Shown here: positions 12,249-24,405 of the stretch, one piece after another
Position numbering within the stretch: the first letter of the stretch is position 1
Layout: each line of letters begins with the position of its first letter
Assembly (NCBI GenBank): GCA_008692225.1
Contig: VICG01000002.1
Coordinates: 3,143,001 to 3,207,000 of the forward strand
DNA length: 64,000 nt
Direction: 5' to 3'
Origin: Monilinia fructicola
Lineage: Eukaryota; Ascomycota; Leotiomycetes; Helotiales; Sclerotiniaceae
Made by a program: the position numbers and the translations under genes
Notes under the pieces: generated by a model
What the model saw: the letters and a program-made list of their open reading frames with translations, nothing else
Told to the model about the DNA's origin: nothing
Database searches by the model: none

Positions 12249-13247
12249 ATGGGTTCTTTCTCTCATCAATCCTTCTCTCGTTCTTCTCCTGTCCTAGCCA
12301 TGGCACCCCAACTACCACCTCAGCCTTCCTTCAATCGACCAGCATTTACTTCACCTTTCGTTAAAGCCCCTTTGCCATCGCCACCTTCAGGTGCTTGGCT
12401 CACTCCAACCTCGGCGCCCAAATCAGCTGCAGGTCGCAAACGTTCACGCGACGAGGCTGCTCTTGAAGACGATCAATACTTTCCACAGGCATCGTTCGAG
12501 CCAGTAGTCGTCGAGAATGAAGAGGAATGGGAATACGGACCGGGAATGACACTTATCAAACCAAGCAAAGGCTATGTCTTGTCTGCAGATAGTCAAACTG
12601 GTACATGGTTGGAAGAGAAAGAAGCCGAGGAAAAGGCACAAGCAGCTTTGCGCGCGGCCAGCCCAGAAAGACCAATCATGCGTTCGGCCAAGAGTCAAAG
12701 AATTGATCTAGGTTCTACTCCATCGATGGTCGAAGAGACAGTTGTTGCAAACGGTGCACTCTCGACACCTCTTCAAATTGGAGGTACTGGCCCTGTTCAG
12801 CCTTCCATCGATGAGTACACCAGACACCTAGGCATCGGTTGGTCAAAGTTAAGCGCCGACGAAGACATTCAAGCTGCGGTTCGTGGCTGGACAAAATACA
12901 TCGAGAATCATTATCCTGTCAACAAAGCGACGATTCGATTGCAAAGTAGAGGACTAGCTAGTTATCTCGTCGAAGCTCAAGAGGGCTACTTTTTATTTGG
13001 AGAGGATCTCAAGAAAGGAAAGACTTGTGAGCACGAGTTTGGGAAAAAGACTTTTGAAAACCTTCGAGGACCAACTCCAATTTTCGAGGGTGATGTGGTG
13101 TTGGAGGCTAGCGAGACACCAAAGGCTAGCAGTCCAGTTATTGATGCCATGACAAGCAATGGACACGTTGAAGAAATGATGACGGATGGAATTCCTACGA
13201 CTCAACTTCCTAATAATGCTGTGGAGGTTGAGATGGATATGAGTTAA
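12249..13247 (+). CDS. Uncharacterised acidic, probably nuclear protein
   Basis: A single uninterrupted frame of 332 aa opens at an ATG in a favourable context after a CT-rich leader. I do not recognise a named family. The N-terminal 60 residues are proline/serine-rich and disordered. A basic cluster, GRKRSRDE, near residue 62 resembles a nuclear localisation signal. An acidic and charged central part follows (about 75-145). A more ordered segment (about 190-275) contains WSKLSADEDIQAAVRGWTKY and a further hydrophobic helix, and the tail is acidic. The predicted structured block is the part most likely to be conserved. Function is unknown. Confidence 0.75.
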   Translation: MGSFSHQSFSRSSPVLAMAPQLPPQPSFNRPAFTSPFVKAPLPSPPSGAWLTPTSAPKSAAGRKRSRDEAALEDDQYFPQASFEPVVVENEEEWEYGPGMTLIKPSKGYVLSADSQTGTWLEEKEAEEKAQAALRAASPERPIMRSAKSQRIDLGSTPSMVEETVVANGALSTPLQIGGTGPVQPSIDEYTRHLGIGWSKLSADEDIQAAVRGWTKYIENHYPVNKATIRLQSRGLASYLVEAQEGYFLFGEDLKKGKTCEHEFGKKTFENLRGPTPIFEGDVVLEASETPKASSPVIDAMTSNGHVEEMMTDGIPTTQLPNNAVEVEMDMS

Positions 13248-13970
13248 ATGCGATTTACGGCCTGGGGCTCCAGGATACAAAATGAAATGGGTATTCCAAA
13301 GGTTACAGGACACGGAGTTTTGCTAGTTTCACGGCATTCGGCTTTGCATATGGGATTTCGGAATCAGGTTCATCGATAAGGCTACCTGGCTAGGTCTAGC
13401 ATACATTTGTAACATAGAACAGAAGGGAGGTAGGTCATGGGTTTGCTGGCTTTGCATACTTGCCAGACGTTTTTGCCCTCGTTGGCACGACTTTAGTAGT
13501 GAGTGCCTAACGCAAGGGCAAGTTGTCGCACAGGTTCGAAATGAATACAAAGGTCTAATGTATCCCAAATAGTTATCTTTCGTCCTCTGAAGTGATGCGG
13601 ACATGTGAATGCAATGTGATAGATAGTGAACCGGGGAAATTGGTGCCTAAGGTTACTCACCCAGGTTACTCGTCCAACGGAATGGTGTGACGGAGAAGCG
13701 CTCAGACTGCAGATTCTTCAACTGATCGAAAAAAAAAGAATTTTTTTTTTCGATGGAGTAAGGCCGTTGGTCGAGGTAAGTGAAAGCACCGAGTTGCGAG
13801 GCCACTTGGTGTCGCAGAAGCTAGTCAAGATGGTTCGTTGGGCTTGAAGATATAGAGCGGTGAAAAGGGAATTGGATTTGCATGTACGCGATAGAGATAG
13901 ATGGGAAAATGGGAAAAAGTTGCGAGCACCTAAGGGATTATTATGCAGCGTGAAATTTGTCAAGGTGCGA

Positions 13971-14030
13971 AAGTGTGAAAGTGTGATAGTGTGATAGTGT
14001 GATAATGTGAAAGTGTGAAAGTGTGAAAGT
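13971..14030. repeat. 9-bp tandem repeat (AGTGTGAAA/AGTGTGATA)
   Basis: About seven copies of a 9-mer with an A/T alternation at the penultimate position. Confidence 0.8.
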
Positions 14031-14540
14031 CCACTGCGTTGGATGTTGGATGGATCGGCAAGGTAAATTGATTACTACCTAGGTAGGTAGTTGTTAAGAT
14101 GGACGTTCGGATGTTGTGGGAAATGCTGGAGAGAGAGAGAGAGTGTGTGTGTGAGTGTGTGTATATATATGTGTGTATGTGTATGTGTGAAGTGGGTGGT
14201 GGGTGCTGGTAATGTGATAAAATGTGACATGGTAGAAGGTACTTGACATATTAATGGATGGATTGATTGAGTACCTAGGTATCCATGGATATTCAGACTA
14301 TGCAATTATGTACCGAAGAAGACGTCGAATGCTTTATGTAGGTACCCGCAAGCAGGTAAGCAAGTAAGTAAATGGGTGGTTTGTACACAGATACTTATCT
14401 ACGTAGCTACGTCGACGAGTATATAGATATCTAAGAATGTCATACTTTACGGAGTGTATCACCCAAGGGTCGGAGAGTCAAAAACCCTCCAGACGCTTTC
14501 TTTCCTCCTTCAGCTGTTTGAAGATTCAATGTCTCTGTGC

Positions 14541-14602
14541 CTAGGTAGGTAGGTAGGTAGGTAGGTAGGTAGGTAGGTAGGTAGGTAGGTAGGTAGGTAG
14601 GT
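14541..14602. repeat. TAGG tetranucleotide microsatellite (~15 copies)
   Basis: A pure TAGG array of about 62 bp. A 23-bp CCTA array in the opposite sense lies 58 bp downstream (14661-14683), so the two can pair. Confidence 0.9.
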
Positions 14603-14660
14603 ACATCCACCATTCATCCCAATTCTCCCATAGCCAACTCCCCAGCGAAAACCAACACGC

Positions 14661-14683
14661 CTACCTACCTACCTACCTACCTA
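14661..14683. repeat. CCTA repeat, inverted partner of 14541 array
   Basis: About 5.5 copies of CTAC, complementary to the TAGG array just upstream. A transcript crossing both could form a stem of about 20 bp. Confidence 0.8.
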
Positions 14684-15448
14684 TCCTACCATAAGACCAG
14701 CAAGAGCAGACCAGAAAACAAACCGGCCGAGAACGCGGTGACCGCTTATCGCCCCGTACGGTACTGTATGTGCTCTTCTCTTCCTCTTGGCCCTGGGTTG
14801 CGTCGCGTCGTGCCTCGCACGGGGTTGGAACTTGGTATGGGTGGTGGGATGGGGAACATGGGAGGTGTTGGAGTTCATTGGGTGGCCGGGGGGGCGGGGA
14901 TGGGATCGTCGGATGAATCATGACGATGGGTGGGTGGGTGGTTGGCTGCTGCTGCTGCTGCTGTGGTGGTGGGTGGATGGGTCGGTCTTCTGGTTCTGGT
15001 GGTGGACGGAACGGGAATCTAATTAATACAGTACAGTGTTGAATCTTGATTGATCCTGACTCCTGAGAGCCTGGTAAGGACGGAGATGCTGTAGGTGCTA
15101 ATTACTGGCTACTGGATACGATGCTGGATGCTGGATACTGGGTGGGTGGGACGCGGACTTTGATACGGTACCTACTGTACTATACTGTAGTATGTACCTA
15201 CTCTACTTATACTCTGTAGATGCTAGATAGTAACCTTACTTACCCACTCGAGTAGTACAGAGCACCTTACTTGTGTCCAGTGTCCACCACGTACTCTGTC
15301 CTCCGTACGCACGCATGAGAACAAGGGATGCATTGCACAAAAGCTTGGAGATTGCATAAGGATAGGATAAGGATTAGGATAACGATACGGATAAGAAGAC
15401 ACACTTTGAATTGTGAAGACGGTGTTACGGTGACCGGTTGACTGTGTA

Positions 15449-15506
15449 AGGCAAGGCAAGGCAGAGCAGAGCAGAGCAGAGCAAAGCAAAGCAAAGCAAG
15501 GCAAGT
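15449..15506. repeat. GGCAA/GAGCA/AAGCA pentamer array
   Basis: Three successive homogenised sub-blocks of a pentamer (GGCAA, then GAGCA, then AAGCA), followed by GGCAA again. Confidence 0.75.
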
Positions 15507-15550
15507 CAGGCAAGGAAGCGTGTAAAGTGTCCAAGCGCGTCAACAGAAAG

Positions 15551-15594
15551 GCAACGCACCGCAACGCACCGCACCGCACCGCAACGCAACGCAC
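15551..15594. repeat. GCAAC/GCACC pentamer array
   Basis: About nine pentamers alternating between GCAAC and GCACC. Confidence 0.75.
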
Positions 15595-16281
15595 GAATGG
15601 CAGAATGGCATTATTGGAGATTTCAATTCGAGATGGCTGGGTGAGCTTGCGAGCTTGCGAGCTGGCGGGTGGAACTTAGTGGAAGTTCGTGAACTCAGGT
15701 GTGAAGTCAAGGCAAGCAAGACCTTGCGGTAGTAGAAGACGTACTGTACTCCGTACATGGTCGTAATTAATGAAGCAAAACCATTGGAAAAGCAAGGTTC
15801 TCGTCGCTTTTCTTTTCCTCGAGGATGCATGGCGAAGGTGGGTGCAGGTGGGAATGCTTATTATCGATTGGATGGTGATGATTGTTCCTGGAGCGGAGAA
15901 CTTGGATGCACCTGGGAGGTGGATGGCTGATATATGTTGATTGATAAATAGATAGATAGATAGGATAGTCCGTCAGTACGTAGATAGATGATGTCTAGGT
16001 ACTGAAGCAAAAAGATGCTGTTCACGTCGAATTGATATTTGCTTTCTCGCGTTTCTTGTTGATTTATTTATGTTTTGGTTTATTTTGATTTTTTGTTTTT
16101 ATTTTTATCTATTTTTGTTGATTGATATATTGTATATGCGTCTATTCGCATGTATATAAACGACCTATTGTCTCCAAAAGAGAAAGAAAAGAAGAGAAGA
16201 GAGGAGAAGGGAAGTTGAAGATATCTTAGACGCATTTCGTGCTTTGTGATTTGATTGTAATAGAGAGAGGGCGAGAGAGAG

Positions 16282-16318
16282 CGTGTGTGTGTGTGTGTGT
16301 TGTGTGTGTGTGTGTGTG
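16282..16318. repeat. GT dinucleotide microsatellite
   Basis: Near-pure GT run with one slipped base near 16300. Confidence 0.85.
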
Positions 16319-16777
16319 AAAAGAGAGAAAGGAAGAGTGGAAGAAAGAAAGGGAGAAGAAGAGGAAGATATCTTGAAAAGAAGAAGAAGAAGAAAAAACG
16401 ACAAAGACTCGTGAGGTTCGAGGTGATTTTAAGACATTTTGTAGAAGCTCGATGACGAGTTGATATCCTTTGTGAGAGGATTTTTGATCTTTGGAAAGAA
16501 CTTTGTTTACCTACCTATCTATCTATACTTGTGCTTGAACGAAGGATTGCGCGCTGTGCGTAGCAGATATCGGATGAGTATATGAGCTTCTTGGTCGGAT
16601 CATTTCATCAGCTTCTGTGCCGACTTGGTGTAAGGTGAAGTGAAGACTTGAATATTTATTTTGGTATGTCGTTAGCTGAGTCTGGAATTCCATCTTCTTG
16701 TTTATACGATGCGAGCAAACTGAAGTCCTTGGAATGGATTTATACCGCCAGTTTCCAAACACTGACTGATATTTCGC

Positions 16778-18359
16778 ATGTACAGGAATTACACAATGGT
16801 TTCGCAGGCAGAGCCGGCCAATTCGTTGGCTGTTCGAGGTCCTTCATCAGTTGTTTCGAGAGCGAGTACATCGAGGCATCATCGACGCCACGGTCGAAGT
16901 CATACAGGAGGTTCATCATACATACCGCAGAACGACTTTCCTGTCTTCACGCATACGGGAGACGTGGAAATTATAATCAAAGCTGGCGCGAAAACAAATC
17001 GATACTTGTTACACCGACTCATCTTAACAAATTGTTCGGGGTTCTTCGAAGCAAGCACAAGTCAAGAATGGTCGAGGGCCGCTGAGGTTGGAGGATCTGT
17101 CGTTGGAGAATTAGCTAGGATCGGTGAAGAGTCTGGTAGTGATGTGGGAAGGAATGAAGGAGGTCCAAGAAGGAGATGGAGATATGAATTGGATAGTGGA
17201 CCCAACAACAATGATATACCAATGTTGGTCCCAAAGCCGGAGTCGTCCCTCTCCTTCAGCGCAAACGATACTCGACCACCACCACCTGTACGCAACAAAC
17301 CTCCTTCATCCAACACGTCCTTCTTTCGCTCCGTCGCAAACCTATCCATCTCACATTCTACTCCGGCGCCTCCGCAGATAACACAAGAAGATCAAGATCT
17401 GCTCAATCACTATGATAACCTATTTCGAATCTTCTATAACCATTCTCCGCATCTCGATTCCATTGATATCGCTACCGCATACATACAATGCAAATCGCTT
17501 CTCACACTCGCTGATCTATACGATGCTCTCCCGGTTGTTGGACCACGCATCGATCACCACCTCCTACAATTCCAAAGTCGTCTCTGGAAACAAATCGCCA
17601 AATACCCCTCGTCCTATCTCAAGCTAGGCTATCTCTCGCAATCGAAAACGATATTTGGAGAAGCCCTCATACACGTCGTAGGCGCATGGCCCGCCGGGGA
17701 GCGACACATCCGGAATCAATTGCCCGACCAAATCCTTGAGATTATCGAGGACAAAGTAGAAGATCTGAGGGACATGGTCGGGGAGTGTCGAGGGGCAGTT
17801 ATTTCGCTTAACCCTACTGACTGCGAGGGGCGAGCGAGTGAACCCGGGAAATGCATATGCGGATTGGTTGGTGGTAAGTTTATTTCGACAATGGCTGGCG
17901 GAAAATACATCACCACCTCCCATACCTCCCCCGCCAACTCCTCGCACTCCGAGACATGCTGGCGGTGCGCATCACACGCATCATTCGCGCGCGTCCTCTT
18001 TAGCCGTCACTCAACATCAGCAGCAACCTCCTCCATCGACCATATCACAAAATCAGCAAATCGGCAGGACATTCAAGATGCTGGGCAACGCGAGCAACAG
18101 CGCGTATTTAGGGCACGAAGACTGCAAGCGCTTTTTGAAATTAACACCAGAGCACTATAGTAGGGAGGGCCTCAAGAGGTTCGAGCGAAGGATGGATGAG
18201 ATGAAGGAAATGGCTCGGAGGGTGGTGGCGCCGCTGATGAGGTGTGGGCTGGAGGGGGAGGGCATAGCGGTGGGTTACTTGACGTGTACGAGGGGTGGAG
18301 GAGAGGGATTTTGTTTGGCTGTAGGGCGGAGCGAGGTGGGAACCGGGTGGGGATTGTGA
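16778..18359 (+). CDS. BTB/POZ domain protein (one frame slip)
   Basis: The ATG at 16778 (or the in-frame ATG at 16796) opens a basic, disordered N-terminus. A BTB/POZ core follows at about residues 60-95, with GDVEIIIKAG and YLLHRLILTNCSGFFEAS. BTB proteins of this type usually dimerise and serve as adaptors, some for Cullin-3 ligases. The middle region contains a Y-x-N-L-x-x-I-F helix and conserved aromatic segments. After residue about 333 the original frame loses sense. The frame one base further on continues with LFRLTLLTARGERVNPGN and YADWLVVSLFRQWLAEN, then runs to a stop at 18359. Total length is 3n+1, which fits one extra base, probably in the G runs at 17780-17783 or 17792-17795. 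No plausible intron explains the shift. The corrected length is about 526 aa. Function beyond the BTB fold is unknown. Confidence 0.75.
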
Positions 18360-19371
18360 AAAGAGCTTGGGATGATGGGAAGAGAGGCAGTCGGCACGAG
18401 ATGCGCACACGACGCAGCGCGCCCTTCACGATTAATGAGTTGAGATGATGCAAGACGCGACGAGATGAGATGGGACGACATTTTCCTTTCCTCCTTCCCC
18501 GCCACCCCCCTTTTTTTTTCTTTGTAAGGTCTCGCGAGTGATGGGTATGGATGGTATGAATCTCGATCGTCAGGCAGGATACCCTAGCAATTTTTCTTCT
18601 TCTTCCTTTTACTTATTTTACTTACGAGCACTTTATTTTATGTTTATGACGACGACGACGACGACGACGACGATGATGATTGGATAGGATCGGATAGGAG
18701 GGAGGGAAGCGGAGTTTTGGCATCTGTCTTTGGTTCACTTCTCTATCAATGAATGCCATTCGTTGTCGAATCAGATCCGAGTCGAGAGAATACGCGGCGC
18801 TGATTTGACGGTACCATGAATTTTTTCAGATCGAATATCCAGAATTTGCCTGTCGGTACATATATCTATATCTATCAATATCTATAATATATATTTGGAA
18901 GAGTGAAGATGCGTATATATGATAAGACCAGTGGTATGTATGCTATAGACCTATTTATCCTCAGGGATTTCCCACCTAATCGTATTCCGCGTTATGAAGA
19001 GCTGCGTCCTGGAGAAGCATTATATTGAAAGGTGGCGAAGATTGTCATCAGAAGACTTCATGCTAGCGTTGCAATATCGCAAATATAGTCTAGGAAACTG
19101 ATGAAAGAGTATGGCGAATGCGTATTCGCAGTCTAATATTCGAATCAAGTATATCCATCTTATCCTATCTTATCCAATCCAATCCTATCCTATCCTATCC
19201 AATTCCAATTCCAATCCAGTACTACTCCAATGTGTTCGAGAATCCCCGCCCTGAGCGTTATGTCTGTCATACATACAAACCCGCGACTCCTTTCCCAAGA
19301 CAAAACGAGAAAAGCCCGCAAACGCCTATTGCTCACGTGAAAACACAATCCACGGGAATCATCAATCACAA
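18360..19371. other. Convergent intergenic region with GAC repeat
   Basis: This 1-kb gap separates the convergent 3' ends of the BTB and resolvase genes. It holds a GAC/GAT trinucleotide run and AT-rich stretches near 18860-18900. No gene is seen. Confidence 0.55.
18648..18680. repeat. GAC/GAT trinucleotide repeat
   Basis: About eleven GAC or GAT triplets outside any supported reading frame. Confidence 0.85.
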
Positions 19372-22226
19372 TCACTCCCCGGTTAAATCCAACACCTCCA
19401 CCTCCTCCATTCTCCACGCCCTGCTCCTCCCCTCGATCAGCTCCTCTCTTCCGACTTCTCTCCACGACCCGGGTAGTGATTCGCGTAACATTATGTATCT
19501 CCTCGTGTTCTTCTCTCGTTTCTTCTCGTCAAACCTCTCCTCCACAATCTCCGCTTCGACCGTTTGCTCTCTGATCGTTTCAAATGCGGGTTCTGGTTTC
19601 TGGGGCCTGGAAAATTTAGAGGGGGATGACGATGGAGAGCGTGTGATGTTGTAGATGGTGGTGTGGACGTTGATGGTGGTGTGGTACGTGGGTGTACAGG
19701 TATCGTGGTCGTGACACTGTGGGCTGCTTTTGATTATTACTGGTGAGCTGGATGGGAGTACGAGTTTGGGGTATCCGGGAGAGTCGTTGTAATCTCTATC
19801 TAAGGGCTCCGGAACGTAAGAATGCGAGGGAGTTCCTGGGGGCGATGAAGTAAGATCGATAATTCCTCCTGGTGAATGGTTTTGAGAAAGCGCTGTCTTA
19901 TATGAAGATTTGGAGATGGAGGAGCCGCCTGAGGAAGAAGATTTATTACCCGAGGAATGAAGGGAGAAATCAATTTTGCGGTTTACGGGTTGAGGAGTAA
20001 GAGGTGCGCGAGTGTGTTTGTTTGTATTTAGGGCTGCGAAAGGTGAAGAAAGGCCTGATGTTGTATTGGTCCCAGGTGGAGAACGTCTTTTGGTAGGGGA
20101 AGGGCGATCGGTGTAGACAGGAGTTCTTCTAGATGGGAGGCATGGCTCGTCATCTTCATCATCGCTTGTGGGAGCTATTGGGTTTTGATGATTGCGCTTG
20201 GAAAGTGGCGTAGAAACAAATTGAGGTTCGGGACTTGGACTTAGGGAGTCGTAGGTTTGTAGGGTTTTATTTGGAGTCATTGATCTTTGAAGACGTGAGG
20301 GCTTTGTAATCTGAGGCAAAGGTTGAGAAGATGATGATTGAGATGTAGCCCACGGATTGAGCTTGGGCCTGGGCTTTTCCTTCTCTTTTGTTGTAGCTGT
20401 TTTGCGGCCGCGTACGAGTCGCTTTCTTGCCATTTTTGGTTCTGGTGATTTAGGGCTACTAATATCCGGAGCCAAGAAGAGAGGTGGCAGATCCTCTTCT
20501 GGTATCTCGAAACGTCGTGCAGGTTGACTTGATGCTTTTTTGGTGGTTTTGGTACTTCTTTCCGCAATCTCGACAAAACGATGCAATGCACCCTTAGGCA
20601 TACCACCGGTAGATTTAGTACTTGCTCTAGACTTAGTAGAGATTTGCCTTCTGCTCTTTTGGCTGCTGCCTTCTGCTTAGCGGCCATCTTGGGATCTCGA
20701 AGAGCTTCTTCATAATCCTCTACGGTAAGTGGCACGCCGACTTTGACAATTGTCTCGAATACCCATAATTTATCTGCTTTTGTGGGATCATACGGAGAAG
20801 GCCCACGTTTTCGTGGACTATCAGTTGGAGTTGCATCATCCGAAGCGTATGCCTGTATCTGGTCGTCCTCGAGAAGAGGGGCCAGGCCATCTCTCCCATA
20901 ATCTTCGACCTCATCATCTTCCTCATCTAAATCAATACCAACTATCTCTAGTGGCTGATAGATGACTCTCAATTCTGGAACCTCATCAGTAGTGACATGT
21001 TTTCTCTGACCGCAGATAGCCTTCACCAGTTTCATCTCATTAAGCTTGGTAAGCATGAGATCATCATATCCAGAATTTCGACGATTCCCACGCCGACGAA
21101 GTTTTGTTAACAATAATACTGGTGCTAAACCTCGGACAAACTTCTTCGCTCCCTCTTTTCCCTTCCATTCAAATGCATCGGCCACGAAGTGTCGAAGCTT
21201 GGGAATATTGATATCACCATCCCACACAATTTGATCCCGGAGTCTTTCAACCTTTGATGAAGAGGAAACGACTGGATGTGTATAATACCCCAAAACCTTT
21301 CGATCAGGGAAATCCTCAGGGATCTGTAGCGCCCTTCGCTTAGTCTTGAAGAATTTGCTTTCGTTCGTGAATAGCTCGTGCGCCAAGTCTGCTCTCCATT
21401 CATTATATGCCGCAACATCCTCTCTACGAATTTGACACAATCTTTTTCCAAAGCCTGCCCGGGCGGCTTCACAGGCTACTTTCACACCACACCCAGGGAT
21501 CCCTTCGGTCTTATAGTCACCACCACTCATCAGAGCCACCAAAATCATGCCTTCACGGTCCAATCCAGATTTACCTGCCTTGGTTGCTCTGGCATCATCA
21601 TAAACATTAACATGTGTCGGTGTACCTGCACCACTTTTATTCTCTGATGACCAACTTCGGAATGTCAATCCACTTCCAAACATAAGTGTATCGACATCCT
21701 CACTCAGAACAGCATCCACAATCCCTTCACGCTGTAGAAGAGCGCATTCTGCTTCAGCTTCTCCAGGAGCAACATGATAAGCGAATCCAAATAGCTTAAG
21801 TAGCTCTTTAGTCATCAGATCTGGTATTGAAGCACCACCTCGACCTGTTTGCTTGTTTCGTTTGACAGGTGGTTTATGAGGTCCATCGAAGACAAACAAT
21901 GGTTGCACGGAAATGGAAAGAAGTCTGAGAAGTCGATAGTACAAGGTGCGCAATGCCGGATTAGTTCCACCTATACCAAATGAGTTAGATGTTCCATGAT
22001 CATGTGCTGGTTACCTTACCTTGACCAGCTTGGATCTGGAAATTCCAAATTGATATATCGATTGCAATCCTCAGGGGAACTCCGGTGTTCTCAAATTTCT
22101 CAATCGATATCTTTGAAAGAGCAACCCTCTCACCAGGTCCAATCTCCCCATAAATCCTGTGAATTTATCAGCACATGAAGTTCGCATTGTAAAGAAAAAA
22201 AGCATCTCTCACCCCTTGATACCCAT
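19372..22226 (-). CDS. YEN1: XPG-family Holliday junction resolvase, Yen1/GEN1 type
   Basis: Exon 1 is only 14 nt (22213-22226) and encodes MGIKG. Exon 2 is 22020-22156, and exon 3 runs from 21970 to the stop at 19372. The introns are 56 and 49 nt. The N-terminus MGIKGIYGEIGP, the metal-binding aspartates in IAIDIS and LFVFDGP, and the XPG-I block (GEAEAECALLQ, LSEDVDTLMFG) match the family. So does the GGDY...GIPGCGV helix-hairpin-helix. Together these identify a structure-specific 5' nuclease. Yen1/GEN1 cuts four-way junctions symmetrically and is regulated by phosphorylation and nuclear exclusion. The long Ser/Pro-rich tail here, with many SP sites, could serve that. Near 20640-20665 the frame must shift by two bases to pass from ...KQKAAAK to MPKGALHRFVEI. 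Two overcalled A runs or a duplicated CT would explain it. The corrected length is about 915 aa. It is divergent from ARP10. Confidence 0.9.
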
Positions 22227-22567
22227 GATTTGCAAATAAATAGAAGAGCAAACTAATATGTAACAAATGCAATTTTTCAATCCTATTTCCAAAAACCATA
22301 CATAATAATAGCATGCATCAAGAGACTGCTATCAAAGAGCAATATTTTACAAGCAAGCAGAAAGCAAAAAGATATGATCGAATGGTGATGGGAGTGAATA
22401 ATGTAAAAGAAAATTGAGAGGAGAGAAGCTCCATGGACATCCTTGTTGACATTTTTCGTTTCCACAGCAATGGACCTCAAAGCTCTGACAACCACGCAAC
22501 GGAACTACAGTTGATAGAGACGACCCCGGTAGGTTTGAATATCGGAATAAAATGTCATCATAGCAAT
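22227..22567. promoter_or_regulatory. Bidirectional promoter region between YEN1 and ARP10
   Basis: Only 341 bp separate the two divergent start codons, so the genes probably share promoter sequence. It is AT-rich with A runs, and I see no defined factor-binding site. Confidence 0.45.
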
Positions 22568-24405
22568 ATGTCACATTCAACAGGTCCCGCTCATCGTAGC
22601 ATATCGAACATTCGCCCATCCATTAATCCTCTGGGTGGTAGCGGCACTCCATCAACTCCTCATACCCCTCTTCGACAAATCTCGAATTCATTTGGTTCGC
22701 CATCCTCTTTGCGCGCAGAGGAAGAGTGTGTGGTGATTGAAATTGGATGTCGATATATGCATGTCGGCTTTGCAGGCGATGCAGGACCTAAAGCAGTGAT
22801 AAATTTCGGGCCAGAAGAACAGAGAAGAGCGGGAGATTATAGAAGATGGCAGCCCGGATATGATAAAGCCTGGAGAGAGAGAATACATGGGAAGAAGTGG
22901 GGTGAGGCACACGAGTTATGGAATTTGGATTTGAGAGAGGTAGATTTGGGGTTGGTAGGAGATAAAATTGAGAGAGCCATTAGAGATGCTTATACAAAGT
23001 TTGTAGAAGCTCTCCAAGTATTGGTATTGGGATAACTATACTTACTATGGTATGCAGATATCTACTCATTGATTCGAGGCCGAGAAAAGTGACTCTGGCT
23101 CTCCCTTCTACGCTGCCATCGCCACTCCTTTCTACAATATTAGATACCATTTTCACGAATTTCCAATCGCCGAATATATCTTTGCATTCTGCACCCAGCG
23201 CTCACGACAGTGGCTGCAGGTCTGCGAGCCGCTGTGGTTGTTGATATTGGTTGGAATGAGACTATTGTGACTGGAATATATGAGTTTCGAGAAGTATTGA
23301 GTCGTAGATCCATAAGGGCGACCAAGCTATTAGGACAAGAGATGCGCAAGTTGTTGGCCAACTCTTTTTGACCCAAAGATACTACAGCAGGATTCACCAG
23401 ACGGCCAGACAAATGTAGCACTGGAAGAATTCATAAGTTTTTGAGGAGTGCGAGGAAATAGTCAATCGATTGGCGTGGTGCAAACCATCTGCAAATTCTA
23501 CATTCAAAACTATACCCCGAAAGCGGTCTTGCGCCTCTACAAGAGGAAGATGAATTACGAGCCAGTATGAAGTCCCTACATATCTCTGCAGACACAAGCT
23601 CCGACGCTGTAGCCACGATACCCCTGAGGTCCACGCTCCCACCACGCACACTTACCCTTCCCTTTTCCAAACTCGCCCAACCTTGTGAGGAGGCCCTCTT
23701 GGCAACCCACCTCCCCGCCCCCGAACTCGATGATGAAGAACTTCCCATTCATCTTCTCCTTTACCAAGCTCTGCTCCGCCTTCCTGTCGACTTACGCTCT
23801 GTTTGTATGTCAAGGATTGTGTTTGTTGGAGGTGGTTCAAATGTTCTTGGATTGAAGGCAAGAATTTTAGATGAGTTAAATACACTTATCGACGAACGAG
23901 GTTGGGACCCCTGTCCAAGGAAGAGCAGTTTCTCAGTATAGAAACAATCCCAAACTCACTCGACCGACCCCGACGATCTTCATCCTCACCAACTGAAATT
24001 CCATCATCCCCCTCAGACACTCCATCGTCTCCAATCTCACCTACCACACCTCGCCCTCCTGCCCATATCCCCGCAGGTCATCGATCTCCCGAACCTGACT
24101 CAATAGCATCTACCATCTATGCCAAATCTGGAAAGACTGATACACAGGAAGAACGAGGGACGGTCAGGGCAGTAACGAGTTTGGGAGTATGGTCTGGCGC
24201 AAGTTTATTATCACAGCTTAAAATCCCAGCTGTAAGTTCAGTAGATAGAGAGGTTTGGATGCAACACGGTATGGCTGGAGCGAATAGGAATGCCGAGGTC
24301 AGTGTTGCTGCAGGAGCAGGAGGAAGGACTAGCATGGGACCTGGGGCATTCAAAAGCGGAATTGGTGAAAAGGGTTCGTGGACGTTGGGATTATGGGGGT
24401 CATAA
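22568..24405 (+). CDS. ARP10: Actin-related protein 10, dynactin pointed-end subunit (six frame slips)
   Basis: The ATG at 22568 opens a disordered head. An actin-fold phosphate-binding strand follows (VVIEIGCRYMHVGFAGDAGP). A 59-nt intron (22999-23057) joins RDAYTK to YLLIDSRPRKV. Downstream blocks such as LALPSTLPSPLLSTILD, TTVAAGLRAAVVVDIGW and SRIVFVGGGSNVLGL correspond to Arp10 (Neurospora ro-7), which caps the Arp1 filament of dynactin and supports dynein transport. The second exon reads through only if one base is dropped at each of six short homopolymers: C at 23194-23196, T at 23365-23369, T at 23438-23442, C at 23515-23518, C at 23908-23911 and C at 23968-23971. All six slips have the same sign. 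Each joins segments that make sense together, and no missense or nonsense decay is visible. Assembly error is therefore likelier than a dead gene. Confidence 0.82.

Larger units (their letters stand above)
13248..16777. other. 3.5-kb intergenic region packed with tandem repeats
   Basis: No gene is supported between the 332-aa protein and the BTB gene. The region contains a 9-bp array, a 62-bp TAGG tract with an inverted CCTA partner, GCT repeats near 14946, two pentamer arrays and a GT run. The last 600 bases before 16778 are probably the promoter and leader of the BTB gene. Confidence 0.55.

Noticed and set aside
17802..18160. Continuation of the BTB frame to the stop at 18160
   Set aside because: The alternative frame contains the coherent LFRLTLLTARGERV and YADWLVVSLFRQWL blocks and extends further to 18359.
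20277..20640. Continuation of the YEN1 upstream frame to an in-frame stop at 20277
   Set aside because: Past about 20640 the residues lose family character, while the other frame (MPKGALHRFVEI and onward) has the Ser/Pro-rich composition expected of the tail.
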